DNA of 64,000 bases from Morchella semilibera (lineage: Eukaryota; Ascomycota; Pezizomycetes; Pezizales; Morchellaceae), in the NCBI GenBank assembly GCA_009192285.1, contig CM018603.1, positions 7,003,613 to 7,067,612 of the forward strand, given 5' to 3'. Of the stretch, positions 1 through 15,363 are shown one piece after another (the stretch's first letter is position 1; each line of letters starts with the position of its first letter). The translations under genes were made by a program, and so were the position numbers. The notes beneath the pieces are model-generated. The model saw only the letters and a program-made list of their open reading frames with translations, was not told the origin of the DNA and searched no databases.

Positions 1-441
1 GACGCCGTACCAGGCCATGCAGATGTCTTTGCTCTTTTGAAACTCCCAGAAGTTTTGGGCGTTGAGGACGGTGCCAAGGCGGTCGGTGAGTATAAGGGGA
101 TCGTCGAATGGGACGGGGTCGAGGTCAGCGGCATGCCAGCGGTCTTTGATGAAAGAACGAATAGTCTAGTATGGGAGGTGGGTAGGTGAGAATTCTCGTT
201 GGGTAGTAGCTGGAAAAATGTGAAAACTTACGCTGTACGTCCAGTAATAAGCGGGCATAAGGATAACATCGTGCAATGGCCCCCCTGAGTGCATCAAGTA
301 TACATGCAGGGGCTGGCAAACACGTGCTGGATCAACATTATCATCTGGGGGAGGTACTGGGACCAAATCTGGTACGATATCCAGGATTGGTTTAGGATCC
401 CACCTTGGGAAGAGAACACCCGTAAACGGTGATATGCTCAT
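1..441 (-). CDS. Unknown protein, 5' part of a gene cut by the window edge
   Basis: I do not recognise this protein. Exon 1 runs 441-232 (70 codons, ATG start, begins MSISPFTGVLFPRW). An intron 231-166 has donor GTAAGT and acceptor CTAG. Exon 2 continues in phase 0 from 165 to the window edge as 55 open codons ending ...KDICMAWYGV. The protein is rich in Pro, Asp and aromatic residues (e.g. DLVPVPPPDDN, PAYYWTYS). It has no signal peptide and no membrane segment in the visible 125 residues. Upstream exons cannot be excluded, because the bases before 441 are AT-rich and could be intronic. Its orientation matches the next four genes. The evidence for coding is the clean in-phase splice and the sustained open frame. 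Confidence 0.55.
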
Positions 442-1005
442 ATTTGTTGAATATAATTAACAAGTACAGCAATGGGGGTAGTATTGCAGGGAAATACCGG
501 TAGAAAAATTTGAGAAAACAATGACAAGTATAGCAGTTGTTATCAAGAGGAAAAGGGACAGGAAAAGAGCGTGAAATAGTTAGTTTTATAAACCTATGGT
601 AATGAACTCCTCCCAAAAAACGATTGATCATGAGACCCTCATAGACTGATGTTGAAAATATATATAATGAAAAATGCAACCATAACGCCACCAAATATGT
701 ATATAATATAATACAATTGAAAATGACAAAGGAGATTTATAGAATATTTGGAGCATCTACCTGATTGGATGTCCAAGTTAGTCTGGGGGGCTTCGGAGTC
801 ATTTGGTGGTGAGTTTGCTCTACTTACCCTTGCTCCCGTCCGGCGAATCTGTGGTGACGGTTTATAGGACGAAAGAGCTGGCCAAAGTGATTGTAATAGA
901 GAATAGAAATGATTCCTGTTACACAACTGGAATGGGTCAATTCGGTTTCCGCAGAATCATAACCAGTCACTCGGCAGGGCTTACCTAAAACCAGCTCATC
1001 ACCCG
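442..1005. other. Intergenic, no gene seen
   Basis: AT-rich sequence between two minus-strand genes. Short open frames occur on both strands but none has splice support, composition or motifs suggesting a protein. It should hold the promoter of the edge gene and the 3' end of the membrane-protein gene. Confidence 0.5.
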
Positions 1006-2046
1006 CTACTTATAATGTACGACCACCACCTTCCTTGGGCTCTCACTTGGCCCAATGGTCTGCAGTGTTGGTTTTGACTCTGGCCTCATTGCTACCTGTG
1101 CAAAACTAACCTTCCCTGTATCTGTCGACAAGATGCTCACTCCGCTCATCTGGCTATGAAAGGACAATCTTTTCCCGTTACTACCCCGGCGGGTCTCATT
1201 GAAATCTCCTCCACGTGACGAAAAAGCTTCATAGTCCACTGTTGAGATCTCTTCCGCATCTGACAGTGTCTCTAGGCAATCCGTAAATACTAAAGACTGG
1301 TCTGGACTCGGCTCTGGGCCTGTGTCGGTCTCATAGTTTGCCCACGACAGCGTCATGGCCGGTAATGATAGTGTCAAGGGTGGAAGATCTCCATATCCTG
1401 GAGCGGAAATTGTGAGATTTGGACCTGGCTGCCCCTTCTTTGCAGACCGTGAATTACGGAAGCTGTACTTTCGTGGGGACAGCTGTGAGGGCATTATACG
1501 CGGAGGAGCGATAGTGGGGGTCCCCTTCACTGAGGGGGACCCCTTCGAAGAGGGAGACTTTGAAAATGCTTGGAATATGGATAGATACTGTGCATCTTTG
1601 GTGACAAATCTTATCGCTTTCGAGACTGCCAACCTCGGGGTTCCTGGCGTCGCCACCGGCTTCGGGAACGTTGTATGAGCACCATCAGCGACAGCAGTTA
1701 TATCCATCTTCGAGTCATCTATTGATCTATCCAGTATCACATCCCCCCTCCGCAGCTCCTTCTCCTGTGCAAAGTCAACATAGCTCAGGTCCGATCTCTG
1801 TGTACCCGGCCTCGATTCTTCCAGGTCTCCAGCACCCTCGATCCCGAGTCCCTTTGCTTCGGCAGTAGTGGACTTTCGGCGCCATGAAAGCCATTGCGGG
1901 TTCCGCCAGCAGAGTACCATGCCGGCGATAAGAAGGACAAAGAGTATGGATAGGAATACGGCAACTGTGATTATTGTTGCGGGGGATATACGGTCCACGT
2001 TTTCTTCTTCTCGGGCTTTGAGCTCACGATGTTTAAGTAGGATCAT
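1006..2046 (-). CDS. Single-pass membrane protein with long Ser/Pro-rich cytoplasmic tail
   Basis: Unrecognised 346-residue protein in one exon. A short charged N-terminus (residues 1-21) precedes one hydrophobic segment at about residues 22-46 (PATIITVAVFLSILFVLLIA). The segment ends in Cys-Trp-Arg and the basic stretch SWRRKS, so the tail is probably cytosolic. The remaining 300 residues are low in hydrophobicity and rich in Ser, Pro, Thr and acidic clusters. There are several SP/TP sites around residues 130-210 that look like phosphorylation targets. No signal peptide or catalytic motif is visible. The first ATG gives a very short N-terminus; a further 5' exon is possible because the TM segment lies so close to the start. 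Function unknown. Confidence 0.65.
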   Translation of the reverse strand: MILLKHRELKAREEENVDRISPATIITVAVFLSILFVLLIAGMVLCWRNPQWLSWRRKSTTAEAKGLGIEGAGDLEESRPGTQRSDLSYVDFAQEKELRRGDVILDRSIDDSKMDITAVADGAHTTFPKPVATPGTPRLAVSKAIRFVTKDAQYLSIFQAFSKSPSSKGSPSVKGTPTIAPPRIMPSQLSPRKYSFRNSRSAKKGQPGPNLTISAPGYGDLPPLTLSLPAMTLSWANYETDTGPEPSPDQSLVFTDCLETLSDAEEISTVDYEAFSSRGGDFNETRRGSNGKRLSFHSQMSGVSILSTDTGKVSFAQVAMRPESKPTLQTIGPSESPRKVVVVHYK

Positions 2047-3957
2047 TCACGGAAATTTGTTGGGTGAGGGGAAAGGAAGACGGAGAGGAGGAGGAGGAGG
2101 AGGGGGGGGGGGCCCGAGTGAATTTTAGTAAGTGAGTGATCGAGTGAATGAGCAAATGAGTGTGTAATAGGCACAAGCTTTCCGCGTGTGGAGTTATGCA
2201 GTGTATGTAATGTATGTATGGGGTAGCCGTAAGATTGGGCGGCCGATCCAGGTGGGTTTCCGTTCGTGATAGATAAGAGCCAAAGGATTCCTTGGGGGGA
2301 AAAAAAAAATAAGAAAAAGGACTGGCTTTGTTTTGTTTCTCTCTCTCTTTTAGGTTATGACCGACGATCGATAGAAACGGGATGAACTAGATCATGTGTA
2401 GTAGCAGCAGCAGTAGTAGGTAGTAGTAGTAGTAGTAGTAATATAGTAATAATAAGTGTAGCAAAAGGCAAAAAAAAGCAAAAAAAAAAAAAAGAAGGGT
2501 AGAATAGCTTAACTTCACATCTCCCCTTCCCTCTCTCTTGATCTACCCTCTTTCTTTCTTCCGTAGGAAGGAAGGGAATAATGCAGGCCGGAGAAGACAG
2601 TTTTGTACAAAGGTCGAGTAAATTTTTTTCTCTCTTACTCACCCGGGGGGGGGGGGGGCGCGGGGGCTTAGGCGGATTGCAAACGCACTACCATCCATCC
2701 ATCCACCGGAAGCTACACTACATACATGCAGAGTCCTTCCTTCTTCTCCCTGGCCAAAGGAAAGAACCCCAAACCTGCGTGGCCTATTTACACTGGTTCG
2801 TTGCTGCTGCCGGGGTGGGGTCGGACCCGATCATTGGCTGCGGTGCGAGGGGCACTACGTCACGCGTGTTTCTGTTTTGTTGTTTTGTTTTTTGTTTTGG
2901 TAACGCAGTAAGAGCTCAGTGTGTAGTGAGGGAGGAGGGACTTGGCAGATGGGGGCTAGTATTTGTCTACTAAGACGTTGTGTATGTACCACTCTAGCTC
3001 TATCGGCTCTACCGCTACCGCTACATATACATGCTCTGCCTACTCTGCCTACTCTGCTACTTAGTAAGCGGACCAGACCCGCGGGGCGCGGGGTGGTAAG
3101 GAGGAGGAGGAGAATAAGAAGCGGAAAATAAGAAGCGGAGAATAAGAAGGATGAGATCTAGTAGTCCTCTCCGTCCCCACATCCACATCCACATCCACCA
3201 GGGTCGCACCCCAACCCAAACGCCCCACCGCCAGAACCCCAAACATCGAAACAACGTGTATACAAGTAAGCATGTAAATACCCAGAGGGCACCAGAGGGC
3301 AGGGCAGGGGTAGCCTCCACCTTCTCTACTCTACTCCACTCCAGGCAGATCTACCCACGATCTGAAACCCACCATCTATCTACCCCAACACATCTCACGG
3401 GGCGCGTGGCGCGGCGATTGGCCGCGTGGTGTTGCATACAGGTAGGGACCTACTCTAAAACCGCGGGGTGGTTTTGGCTTCGTACCTGCGTCGGCTGCGC
3501 TGGTTCGGTTGCGAAGGCCGGCTCGACTACGGGGAGGTCTACCGGTGGAAGGGGGGACGCTCAAGGTACGTATGTATGTAAGGGGGAGGGAGAAGAGGAG
3601 GAACACATACAGACAGTGCCAGCTGGCACGGCGCAAGAACAAGACAAGGGAGGGAGGGACATGTGAATAACGGCCACACTGACAAACAGCAACGCAGTCG
3701 TTGTGGTAGTTATCGTGAACCTTCAATGTACGTACAAGTCAAGTAGAGTAGATGGAATAAAACGTGCCGGCCATGCATAACCCGCCCCCAGCCCAATTAA
3801 GCAAACAAACCACAGAAACAATGCCAGTCGTCTACGTGAAGATAAAGTAAAAAAAAACATGTACTTAAGAAAGCCTACATAAAAAGTCCTAACGACCAGG
3901 GCATAAAAATAAAAACATAAAAATAAATAAGCTATTCACACCCCCCCCCCCCATTAA
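2047..3957. other. Long 5' flank with low-complexity tracts, no gene seen
   Basis: About 1.9 kb upstream of the membrane-protein gene and downstream of the next gene. It holds G-runs near 2100 and 2643, an A-run near 2475, trinucleotide GTA/GCA repeats near 2399-2440, a (CATCCA)n tract near 3180 and a C-run near 3941. Open frames here are products of these tracts. No RNA gene or inverted repeat stands out. Confidence 0.5.
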
Positions 3958-4563
3958 CTACGACCTATAGCTGTCGGCATGCATCTCATACACCTGCGGC
4001 GGCGGCGGCGGGGGCGGCGGCGGTACACCACCACTGACACTCGTCGCGCCCGTGACCTGCGGACTGACATAGTGCGCGCCCGCGCCATACTGCGCGCCCA
4101 GCTCACTCACGGGGCTAGCCGTGCTCGGCGGCACCTGCCCCTGCCCCTGCCCCTGCCCCTGCGCATACCCGAACCCCCCATACTGCTGCTGCTGCTGCTG
4201 CTGCTGGTGATAAAACGCGCTATCCCCCGCGGCCTCCACCATCCCCGGCGGCGGCGGCGGCGGTGGCGGTGGTGGCGGCGGCACATAATACCCACCACCA
4301 CCACCCGGGGGCTTCTGGTCCTGCGCGTGGAACGGCGGCGGCGTCTGTGTCGGCGGCGGCGGGGGCATGGTTGTTACTGCCATTGGCGGTGCCGGCGGTG
4401 TGGTGGTGTTGCGGCGGCGGCGGCGGCGGCGCAGGAACCACCATACTGCTGCGGCGATGGCTAGGAGTGCGACGGCGGCGACGACGATGCCGGCTATCAT
4501 GCCGGTGTTTGACTTTTTCTTCTTCCGGGTGGTGGTGGTGTAGTAGTCTGTGCTGTCGTAGGA

Positions 4564-4603
<40 letters not shown>

Positions 4604-5073
4604 GTGGCGGTGGGGTATGCGCCGGCGGTGATGCCCATCTCGGAGAGGTATGAGCTGTACAGGCTTGTGTAGTACGCGTTGTAGTCCGAGTAGCCGTACG
4701 AGTCGAGGATGGACGAGACCGCGGCGTTGTCGTAGCTGTCTGTGTTAGCGGGCGGCAACCTTTTTTCTCTCTCCCGGGGGGGGGGTACCTAGGGTCGTAG
4801 CATTGGTTGTATCCGGCGCAGAGCGTGCCGGACGGGCAGCAGTAGGAGGATAGACAGAGGACCTGGTCGGCGGCGCAGGACTGGCGCTTCGCGAGCAGGG
4901 GGTGGCCGGGGACTGTTGCGCGGCGGCGGCGGAGCTCGCGGGGGCGGGCGTGGGGGTCGGGTGGGTGCCGGGGTTGGGGTTGGGGTTGGGGTTTCGGTTG
5001 CCGGGGTGGAGGCGAGGGTTAGCGCCGGGAGGAGGCCGAGGCCGAGACCGAGGGCTAGGGTTGGGAGCTGCAT
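3958..5073 (-). CDS. Secreted/membrane Cys-rich protein with TM segment and Pro/Gln-rich tail, one frame break
   Basis: Exon 1 (5073-4789) starts with a signal peptide (MQLPTLALGLGLGLLPALTLAS) and a TP-rich linker. It then carries a Cys-rich segment reading SCAADQVLCLSSYCCPSGT and CAGYNQCYDP. A 53-bp intron (4788-4736, donor GTACCC, CTAAC branch point, acceptor CAG) leads in phase to exon 2 (4735-3958). Exon 2 holds a Tyr/Ser-rich stretch, a (GS)n run, one TM segment (GMIAGIVVAAVALLAIAAAV) followed by nine arginines, then poly-Pro, poly-Gln and GQ repeats. This layout resembles fungal wall-sensing or Mid2-like single-pass proteins; that assignment is inference. The signal peptide and the Cys-rich segment lie in frames one base apart, with no possible GT-AG intron between them. 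There is therefore an indel in the GC-rich linker (about 4880-4990), or a sequence error. Confidence 0.6.
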
Positions 5074-5951
5074 GGTTTGGTTCAGTACTTCTTTGGTGGT
5101 GAGTGAACGATCGCAGCAGCAACAGCAACAGCGACAACAATTACCAGCAGCAGCAGAACAGCTTAAGAAGTAGCGACAGCAGCAGGAGGAGAAAAGGAGA
5201 AGAAGAGAAGGGGGAAAGGGGGTGGGTGGAGGGTTGGTTTATTATTATAAGTACATTGCATGTTTTCTTTTTCCAGTGGCTGTCTCTCTGTCTCTCTGTC
5301 TAATCGTTTCACGGCTGTGTAACCAACCCGAACCAGAGGTTACACAGGAGGGTGAGTGCAGAGCCCCTTCTCTCATTTCAGCGTGTAGGTACAAGCAGTG
5401 ATGGATCTACTCTGCTAACCTGCCTTGGGGTCTCTCTTAGCTTTAACTTTAAGCTCACATCCCTCCCCTGCCGTCGCTCGCCAAACACATCCGCATTGGC
5501 ACTAGCACCCGTGTAACGCCCCCAGATGTCTCTCTTGGGTTGTGTACATGTGCTTGTATGTACGCAGGAGAGTACATACTACATACATGTACTTCCACTT
5601 CTCTCCCTCCTGCACTGCCGCGGATACACGGCAGCCCGTTGTTGTGTCACCTCTGGTACATGTCTTCCGTATGTACTCTGCGCTGTGTAGAACACATCCC
5701 ACCGCCCGTGTAACTGCAATCTATCGTCAATCACGCGGGTGTGTTCATACATGAAGTACATGCGTGTATTTATATCCAAGTCTCCCCCCCTCCCCCTACA
5801 GCACACACGGGTACCGGCTGTGGGAGTTACACATACATGCATGCATACACAACCTTCACAGCCCATCACTCGGCCGCTTACTCATCACCACCCCACTAAC
5901 AACCAAATAACAAGCAGATACAAGCAGATACAAGCAGATACAAGCAGATCC
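5074..5951. other. Intergenic, no gene seen
   Basis: Contains CAG/CAA repeats near 5110-5190, presumably the 5' UTR of the Cys-rich membrane gene, then mixed sequence with many ACATGTA-like words. Apart from the 10-bp tandem repeat listed separately I see nothing structured. Confidence 0.5.
5911..5950. repeat. 10-bp tandem repeat, four copies
   Basis: Four head-to-tail copies of CAAGCAGATA; the last ends in C instead of A. It lies directly after the stop codon of the GNAT gene, in its 3' UTR region. Confidence 0.9.
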
Positions 5952-6677
5952 CTACAGCTCGCGCCCAATGATAAGCGCATCCACCAGCCTCCCCGGCCAG
6001 CTCTTGAGCCTCCCCGCGCCCTTGACCCGCCCAATGCGCTCGAACCCCAGCCCCTCCCAGATGCGCAGCGACGCCGTGTTGGTCTCAAACACCAGGTTGA
6101 ACACCGAGTACGTGTACCCCTACCCCCGTCAGCACTCTCTCCACTACTCCACCGCTTCACCACTCACCAGCATCTTCGCCCACTGCACGTACGCCGCGCC
6201 CATGACCGTGCCGCACCCCTTCCCGCGCGCCGCCGCCGTCGTCAGGAACCCCGCGTTACACACGTGCGCGCACCTGCCGGGGTAGTTCGGCTTGACATAG
6301 AAAGTCCCGAGACACCTCTCGCTCCAGTCCCCCCCTCCTCCAGCGCCCCGCGCAGCAGCACGGCCCCAAACGCGCCAAACCAGTACTCGCCGAACGCGCG
6401 CGTGCCGAGCGGCGCCTCGTGCGGGTATGTGTCGCCGCGGTCGATCTCGGCGTTGAACTCGGCTGCCAGGAGGGCCAGGAGGTCGGCGGGGAGCGCAGAG
6501 GCCCCCGTGAGGATTGGGTACAGGGTTGCGGGGGTGCCGTCGCGGAGCGTGTAGGTTGTTGGCTGGGGGGCCGTTAGTGGTTGGGGGGGTGGGGGGATGG
6601 GGGTTGTGGGGTCGTCGAGGCTGTGGGTTGTTAGTTGCTGTGGGTGGGAGGAGGGGGGGGGAGTACATTGCGGGCAT
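5952..6677 (-). CDS. GNAT N-acetyltransferase, Mpr1-like family, one frame break
   Basis: GNAT acetyltransferase resembling the fungal group that includes yeast Mpr1 (acetylates azetidine-2-carboxylate and related proline-pathway products). Proposed exons: 6677-6667 (short, tentative), 6620-6168 and 6119-5952. Introns are 6666-6621 (donor GTACTC, CTAAC branch, acceptor CACAG) and 6167-6120 (donor GTGAGT). Family hallmarks are GTFYVKPNYPGRCAHVCNAG, the acetyl-CoA loop GFLTTAAARGKGCGTVMG, and the C-terminal YSVFNLVFETNTASLRIWEG with LGFERIGRVKGAG. The N-terminal half (TYTLRDGTPATLYPILTGA to AVLLRGALEE) is one frame away from the catalytic half. The break is at a run of seven C (plus strand 6329-6335), where eight would restore the frame. 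This is a homopolymer error or a recent inactivation. Exon 1 is the least certain part. Confidence 0.75.
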
Positions 6678-11146
<4,469 letters not shown>

Positions 11147-11233
11147 GGTTCCATGGCTCAGTTGGTTAGCGCGTGGTGCTAATATTGAAAGATGTTAACG
11201 CCAAGGTCGAGGGTTCGACCCCCTCTGGAACCA
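11147..11233 (+). tRNA. tRNA-Ile(AAT) with 13-nt intron
   Basis: Acceptor stem GGTTCCA pairs with TGGAACC, discriminator A at 11233. The D arm has GCTCAGTTGGTTA. The anticodon stem TGGTG/CGCCA encloses CT-AAT-A, with the anticodon at 11181-11183. The T arm is GAGGG-TTCGACC-CCCTC. A 13-nt intron (11185-11197) sits at the canonical position one base 3' of the anticodon. One D-stem pair is broken (T opposite C where most tRNA-Ile have T opposite A). A T-run near 11263 can act as Pol III terminator. Confidence 0.95.
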
Positions 11234-11344
11234 TAAATTAAACTCCGATCTTTCGGGGGCTGCATTTTTTTGGTCTTTGGTGCTACCTCAGATACTTCTT
11301 TCTTTTGTGCGGCAGGTGTATGGTGAATTTTTTTTTTCTCCATT

Positions 11345-11452
11345 AGAGCATTTTGGCAAAAAAAATTTTAGTTCCTGGTGACCGGTTTTTGGTGCCAAGA
11401 GCTCAGGATTTAAGCTCAAAATTTGAAAATTTCGGTGTTGCCAAAACGCTCT
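11345..11452. repeat. 108-bp inverted-repeat element (MITE-like)
   Basis: Ends are AGAGCATTTTGGCAA and its inverse TTGCCAAAACGCTCT, a 15-bp terminal inverted repeat with one mismatch. It lies between tRNA-Ile and the U3 gene. No coding capacity. No clear target-site duplication could be fixed by eye. Confidence 0.55.
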
Positions 11453-11661
11453 GGTTTTCAGCGACAACAATCTTGACAGGCTCGGCGAAAGAGCTCTTTG
11501 AGTTCTAGAAGCTTTGTAGCGCTGGTCAACGCTTTTCTCGCGGGAGTAGGGTATAGGGTCTACGGAAAAATTGTTCCAGCGGTCACAACATGCTCACCTA
11601 ATCCACCCTGCTAGCTAAAAGCCAAGCGCGCACACAAGAAAATTTTTGCCGATTCGACGGG

Positions 11662-11668
11662 TATAAAA
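11662..11668 (+). promoter_or_regulatory. TATA box of the U3 snoRNA gene
   Basis: TATAAAA within GGGTATAAAAAGGGG, about 32-38 bases upstream of the inferred U3 5' end. This is the spacing expected for a Pol II snRNA-type promoter in fungi. Confidence 0.7.
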
Positions 11669-11699
11669 AGGGGTGGTCCCCGCCCCCCTCTTCTCTCAC

Positions 11700-11926
11700 T
11701 ATGCGATTTTACTTCATAGGATCATTTCTATAGTAAATCGCCTCTTCTGAACTCTTTACCAGAGCCACAGAATCTCCAACCTGGGGGATGAGGTTTATCC
11801 TCCCCATCCAAGAGTGATGCCGCTTTTGCCCCTGCTTCGGCGGGGGTGGCTATGATCTCGGCCCTGCTGTGCCGGAAGCCCTTCGGGGTGGGCGCGGTGG
11901 GGTGGGTGGGGATGGACGTCTGACAG
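11700..11926 (+). ncRNA. U3 small nucleolar RNA
   Basis: U3 guides early 18S rRNA processing in the small-subunit processome. Conserved boxes are in order: box A GGATCATTTCTATAG (11719-11733), AGAGCCAC.GAATC (from about 11761), box C' GATGA (11787-11791), box B AGAGTGATG (11811-11819), box C ATGATCT (about 11852-11858) and box D TCTGA (11919-11923). The 3' domain between C and D is a GC-rich hairpin region typical of U3. Unlike the yeast genes there is no intron. Length is about 226 nt, within the usual range. The 5' end is placed at ATGCGATTTTACTTCATAGG by analogy and may be off by several bases; the 3' end is just after box D. Confidence 0.93.
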
Positions 11927-11972
11927 GTCCTTTTTCCCTTTTTTTTTTAATTTTTTTTTTTGTAGATAGTTC

Positions 11973-11996
11973 GCCATGTGCCATTTGGCACATGGC
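11973..11996. repeat. Perfect 10-bp stem hairpin downstream of U3
   Basis: GCCATGTGCC, loop ATTT, GGCACATGGC. It sits about 45 bases after the U3 3' end, past two T-rich tracts, and could act in 3'-end formation; that role is a guess. Confidence 0.6.
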
Positions 11997-12156
11997 AAGT
12001 AAAATAAATAAATTTTTTTTTTTTCCGATCTTTTTTTTTCTCCCTCTCTCTTTCGTGGTGATTTTTTGTGCTTGGTTCGCGTATCGGCTTTCCTTTCTAG
12101 GTACATGTAGCGGTGAATTGAAGCAACTATCGCAGAAGCTTGTTTGACACAGGGTA

Positions 12157-12282
12157 CTGTCGTTCACTGGGTGTTGACGGGCACTGGGTGTTGACGGAAC
12201 AAGCCAAAAGAGGGACAGCCAAGCCAAGTTTTGCCTGCAATCCGTCAACACCCAGTACCCGTCAAAACCCCGTGAACGACAG
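12157..12282. mobile_element. 126-bp MITE with 41-bp terminal inverted repeats, TA flanks
   Basis: Left end CTGTCGTTCACTGGG and right end inverse CGTGAACGACAG. The two 41-bp arms match with a few substitutions and each contains an internal duplication of a TGTTGACGG-type word. The element is flanked by TA at 12155-12156 and 12283-12284, the target duplication of Tc1/mariner-type elements. It has no coding capacity. Confidence 0.7.
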
Positions 12283-12284
12283 TA

Positions 12285-15190
12285 GTTAGTATTGGCGCGA
12301 TCGTGTCGAAAGGTGCAAAAAAATTCTTCCTGGCATGGGGGGCCTGACGCTATTCCATCCTCATGCTTGCATACCTACATGTTCAGCAATGGGGAGAAAA
12401 ATTATGGTAAAAGTCCTATTGGCCGGGGCAGCCACCTACAAAATTTTCCCCGTTGCTGTAGTGACGAGAATGAGACCGGGCGCACATCAAAAACTACAAT
12501 AGGTAAATACTTAGGTTCTCGGAACCGAGTATTGTACTCCAGACGCATATGTCGTCAGGTGTAAGCGATTGGTGGTTTTAACAATCATCAAACATCACTG
12601 AGCTAGGGCTAGGGTTTCACTGGACCTCAACTCGAGTCTTAGCCACGCGCGCCCAACGAGATGAAGTACACAAATACCAATTTGCGCTGTGTATATCTGG
12701 CCAAGCTGCGAGGGTTAGGTTTCTCTATTTAATCACCCTGGTCATTTTGCCTCGTAAGTTCCCTTGATTGTTGATTTTGAGCGTGTCTAAAATTCTCTAT
12801 TACCATTTCCTTCGATTGGCCCTCTACTTGGCGGGGCCAAATAAGAAAACTCCCATCTACTGATCCCATTAAGCGCAAACGAAACGCGTGAACGGTGCCT
12901 GCGTATGTATATGTTGCGCTCCCCCCTACGGTCTATGTAAATGAATTAGTTAATGCATCAATTTCGCACTTTGTCTTTTCGCTGTGAATTGCATTGTAGT
13001 AAATGTGTTATTGAACCCCGCAAAACCCATGGCGGGAATGAATCAATTTATAGTGTAGAAACGAATCATTAAACGAATCATAAGGCGCACTTGTTACTTT
13101 TCTTTATACTTTACCTATATATTGCGTGCTGTCCTCAGGATTAGAGAACATATTGTGGTGTTGTTGTCTGGCACACCATAGTCATAATGAATGGCTATCT
13201 GAGTACATAAATATTCAATGTGTGGTATTTGTTTGGGGTATTATATTAACTTGTTCTGCGATAGATAGTGAACCTGGAGATATTATACGAGTGATGGGCT
13301 GTGACACGGAAATTACCAGAGTAATGGCACATACTCTACTTGGGCGTTTAGTTTCATGCAGGTCTCACTGGTCAGACACGATGCAAGCCGACTCTGTTTG
13401 GAGCTCCCCATAGGTTCAAATTACAATTGATGTTTCTTTTTATATCATTCCTAGTTCAGCCCTATCATACTGTGGTGAGGATAGATATTATAACAAATAG
13501 AAACCAACACCTAGGGGTTTACTAGTCCTCGGTAATCGTATCAGAACATTCTCTGAATGAACGAGGCTGATATGTAACTTCGGCCGTGGATTTATACTAT
13601 CCATAAATAGTATCCCATGGGTTGTAAAAAGCGGTTTCTTGTTCAACCATGTACCGAATTTCTTTTTATATCTACCTGCACTACAACAACACAACAGAAA
13701 GGTATGAATTTGCAGGTAGAATCATGCATGCCTCCTGCGCCTCATGGTAGTTTGGATTTAGTTTGGATTTTCAACGACCCTGAGCTTTAATTCCGCTATG
13801 CTATAGTGGAGTTAATGCGAGGGTAGTCTAGAACACACCACAGTCCATGGAATAATTTATATTACCTTTTCAGTATTTTGTTGGGCATTCTTACGAGATC
13901 AGCTTTTCCAGTTTTTTATTTCCTAGGTTTTTTGTGGTAATCTGTACCATAATTTAGCCTATAGTCTTACTTCACTTTGGATGGCCGATAGGGGAATACT
14001 ATAGATGCATCCGATAAACCCGCAGTGCCCGGTTTTGGCTTCGGTGGGGTGGAGTTAGGTTTGCCCTACGATTTGTAGTACTGCTAACAGATCTAATCCA
14101 ATCCGCCAGCATTTGTTTGTACATATCCGGGGATAATATTTTAGGGATTCGTGATATATCTATATAGCTATAACCTGCAATAATAAAGCTGAAGATTAAA
14201 GGCTGCTTGTTATTTCTTTGGATGAAGGGATAAGGGTTTAAACGTTTATAGAAGTTTTGGTAAAGATCTAGGAGCAAGACTATCAGCAGTGCGAAACACA
14301 AACTTAAAATGTGTCTATGCATGGGTTTAGAGTGATTTCTTGGCGAGTGATAATCCATGACCCTACTTCGAGATTTATGGGGTTCATCCAAAGATATGCA
14401 CTACAGTATACCTCGACAACAACTTCCGGGTACATCTAGGCTATAGCCATTCTGCCGGCTGAGGTGGGTACAGGACCAGCCCTGCTCCCCGGTTTTAAGC
14501 ATGGTGCATACCTACACACACGTTGCAAACTCTCTATAATAATCTTGGTCGGTTGTGGAGTGGTGTGTGTTCTTGTTGGACTTATGGTATAAAGCTAAGT
14601 ATTTTGACCGTACCAATATGTAGAGATAAAAGCGTACCTTGGATGGCACGTCATATACTCTCAACGAAATAATTGAGACCCGGGGGGGGGGGACTCTCTC
14701 TAGAATGAGGAACGTACGGCTATTCAAAGGCGGAGATAGTCCTAAAACTAGTACTAAAGTCAATTGGAGGACTACCCCTTAAAAAACAAAAACGAAAGGA
14801 AAAAAAGAGGAGAGGGGAGGGGGAGGTGCCTTTCCATCTAAAGAAAATAATAAGATATATAAAAATAAGTAAAATTAGGCGAGAATAGATAGGAGTAGAT
14901 AGGTGAGTAGTCGATCAAAGGGACGCCCTAAAGATTAAAGAAGTAAGGCATGTATGAAAAGAATGGATTCACTTTAGTGAATAGGGGGCTCGAAACCGAC
15001 GCTGCCCTCGAGGGGATGAAAAAGGAAGGACCAGATGAGGAGAGAAATCTCAAACTCAAACGTAACCTCATGAAATAGGGTAATAGACTGGCAGAGCTCG
15101 AAAAAAGAGGCCAGATCACTACCATGATCCGCGGCACATTCATGCACCCCTACAGCTGGGTGTATTATGCGTATTTCCCCCATATGAGAA
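12285..15190. other. 2.9-kb gene-free region
   Basis: AT-rich sequence with no supported gene. It contains one copy of a degenerate segment shared with 20275-20335 (AAGCTGCGAGGGTTAGGT, then CACCCTGGTCATTTTGCC, at about 12703-12760). A C-rich/G-rich tract near 14682 is the only other oddity. Confidence 0.5.
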
Positions 15191-15363
15191 TACAGTACCA
15201 AGGAGAGGGGTTGGATCACTACGGTATTCCCGTCAATACGCTAGCAATGCGGTAGGAATACGGTATTGGTACAGTACTCTTCCTCCAATGCCGGTTTAAT
15301 TTGGTATTCATCACTAAATTCCGTAGTCCTACGGTAGTGATTTTGCCCCGTTTTTCATAGGTA
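15191..15363. mobile_element. MITE family B, copy 1
   Basis: About 170 bp. Left end TACAGTACCAAGGAGAGGGG then ATCACTACGG; right end inverse, GTAGTGATTTTGCCCCG then TTTTTCATAGGTA. A second copy, alignable over nearly its whole length, lies at 31494-31661. Shared inner words include AATACGGTATT and TCACTAAATTCCGTAGTCCTA. TA bases bound both ends. Confidence 0.7.

Noticed and set aside
4107-4631. Arg/Val/Gly-rich open frames opposite and beside the membrane-protein gene
   Set aside because: Produced by the poly-Pro, poly-Gln and GS repeats of the real gene in other frames.
5739-6554. Long plus-strand open frame across the GNAT locus
   Set aside because: Antisense shadow of the GC-rich GNAT gene; its Arg/Pro/His-rich translation matches nothing.
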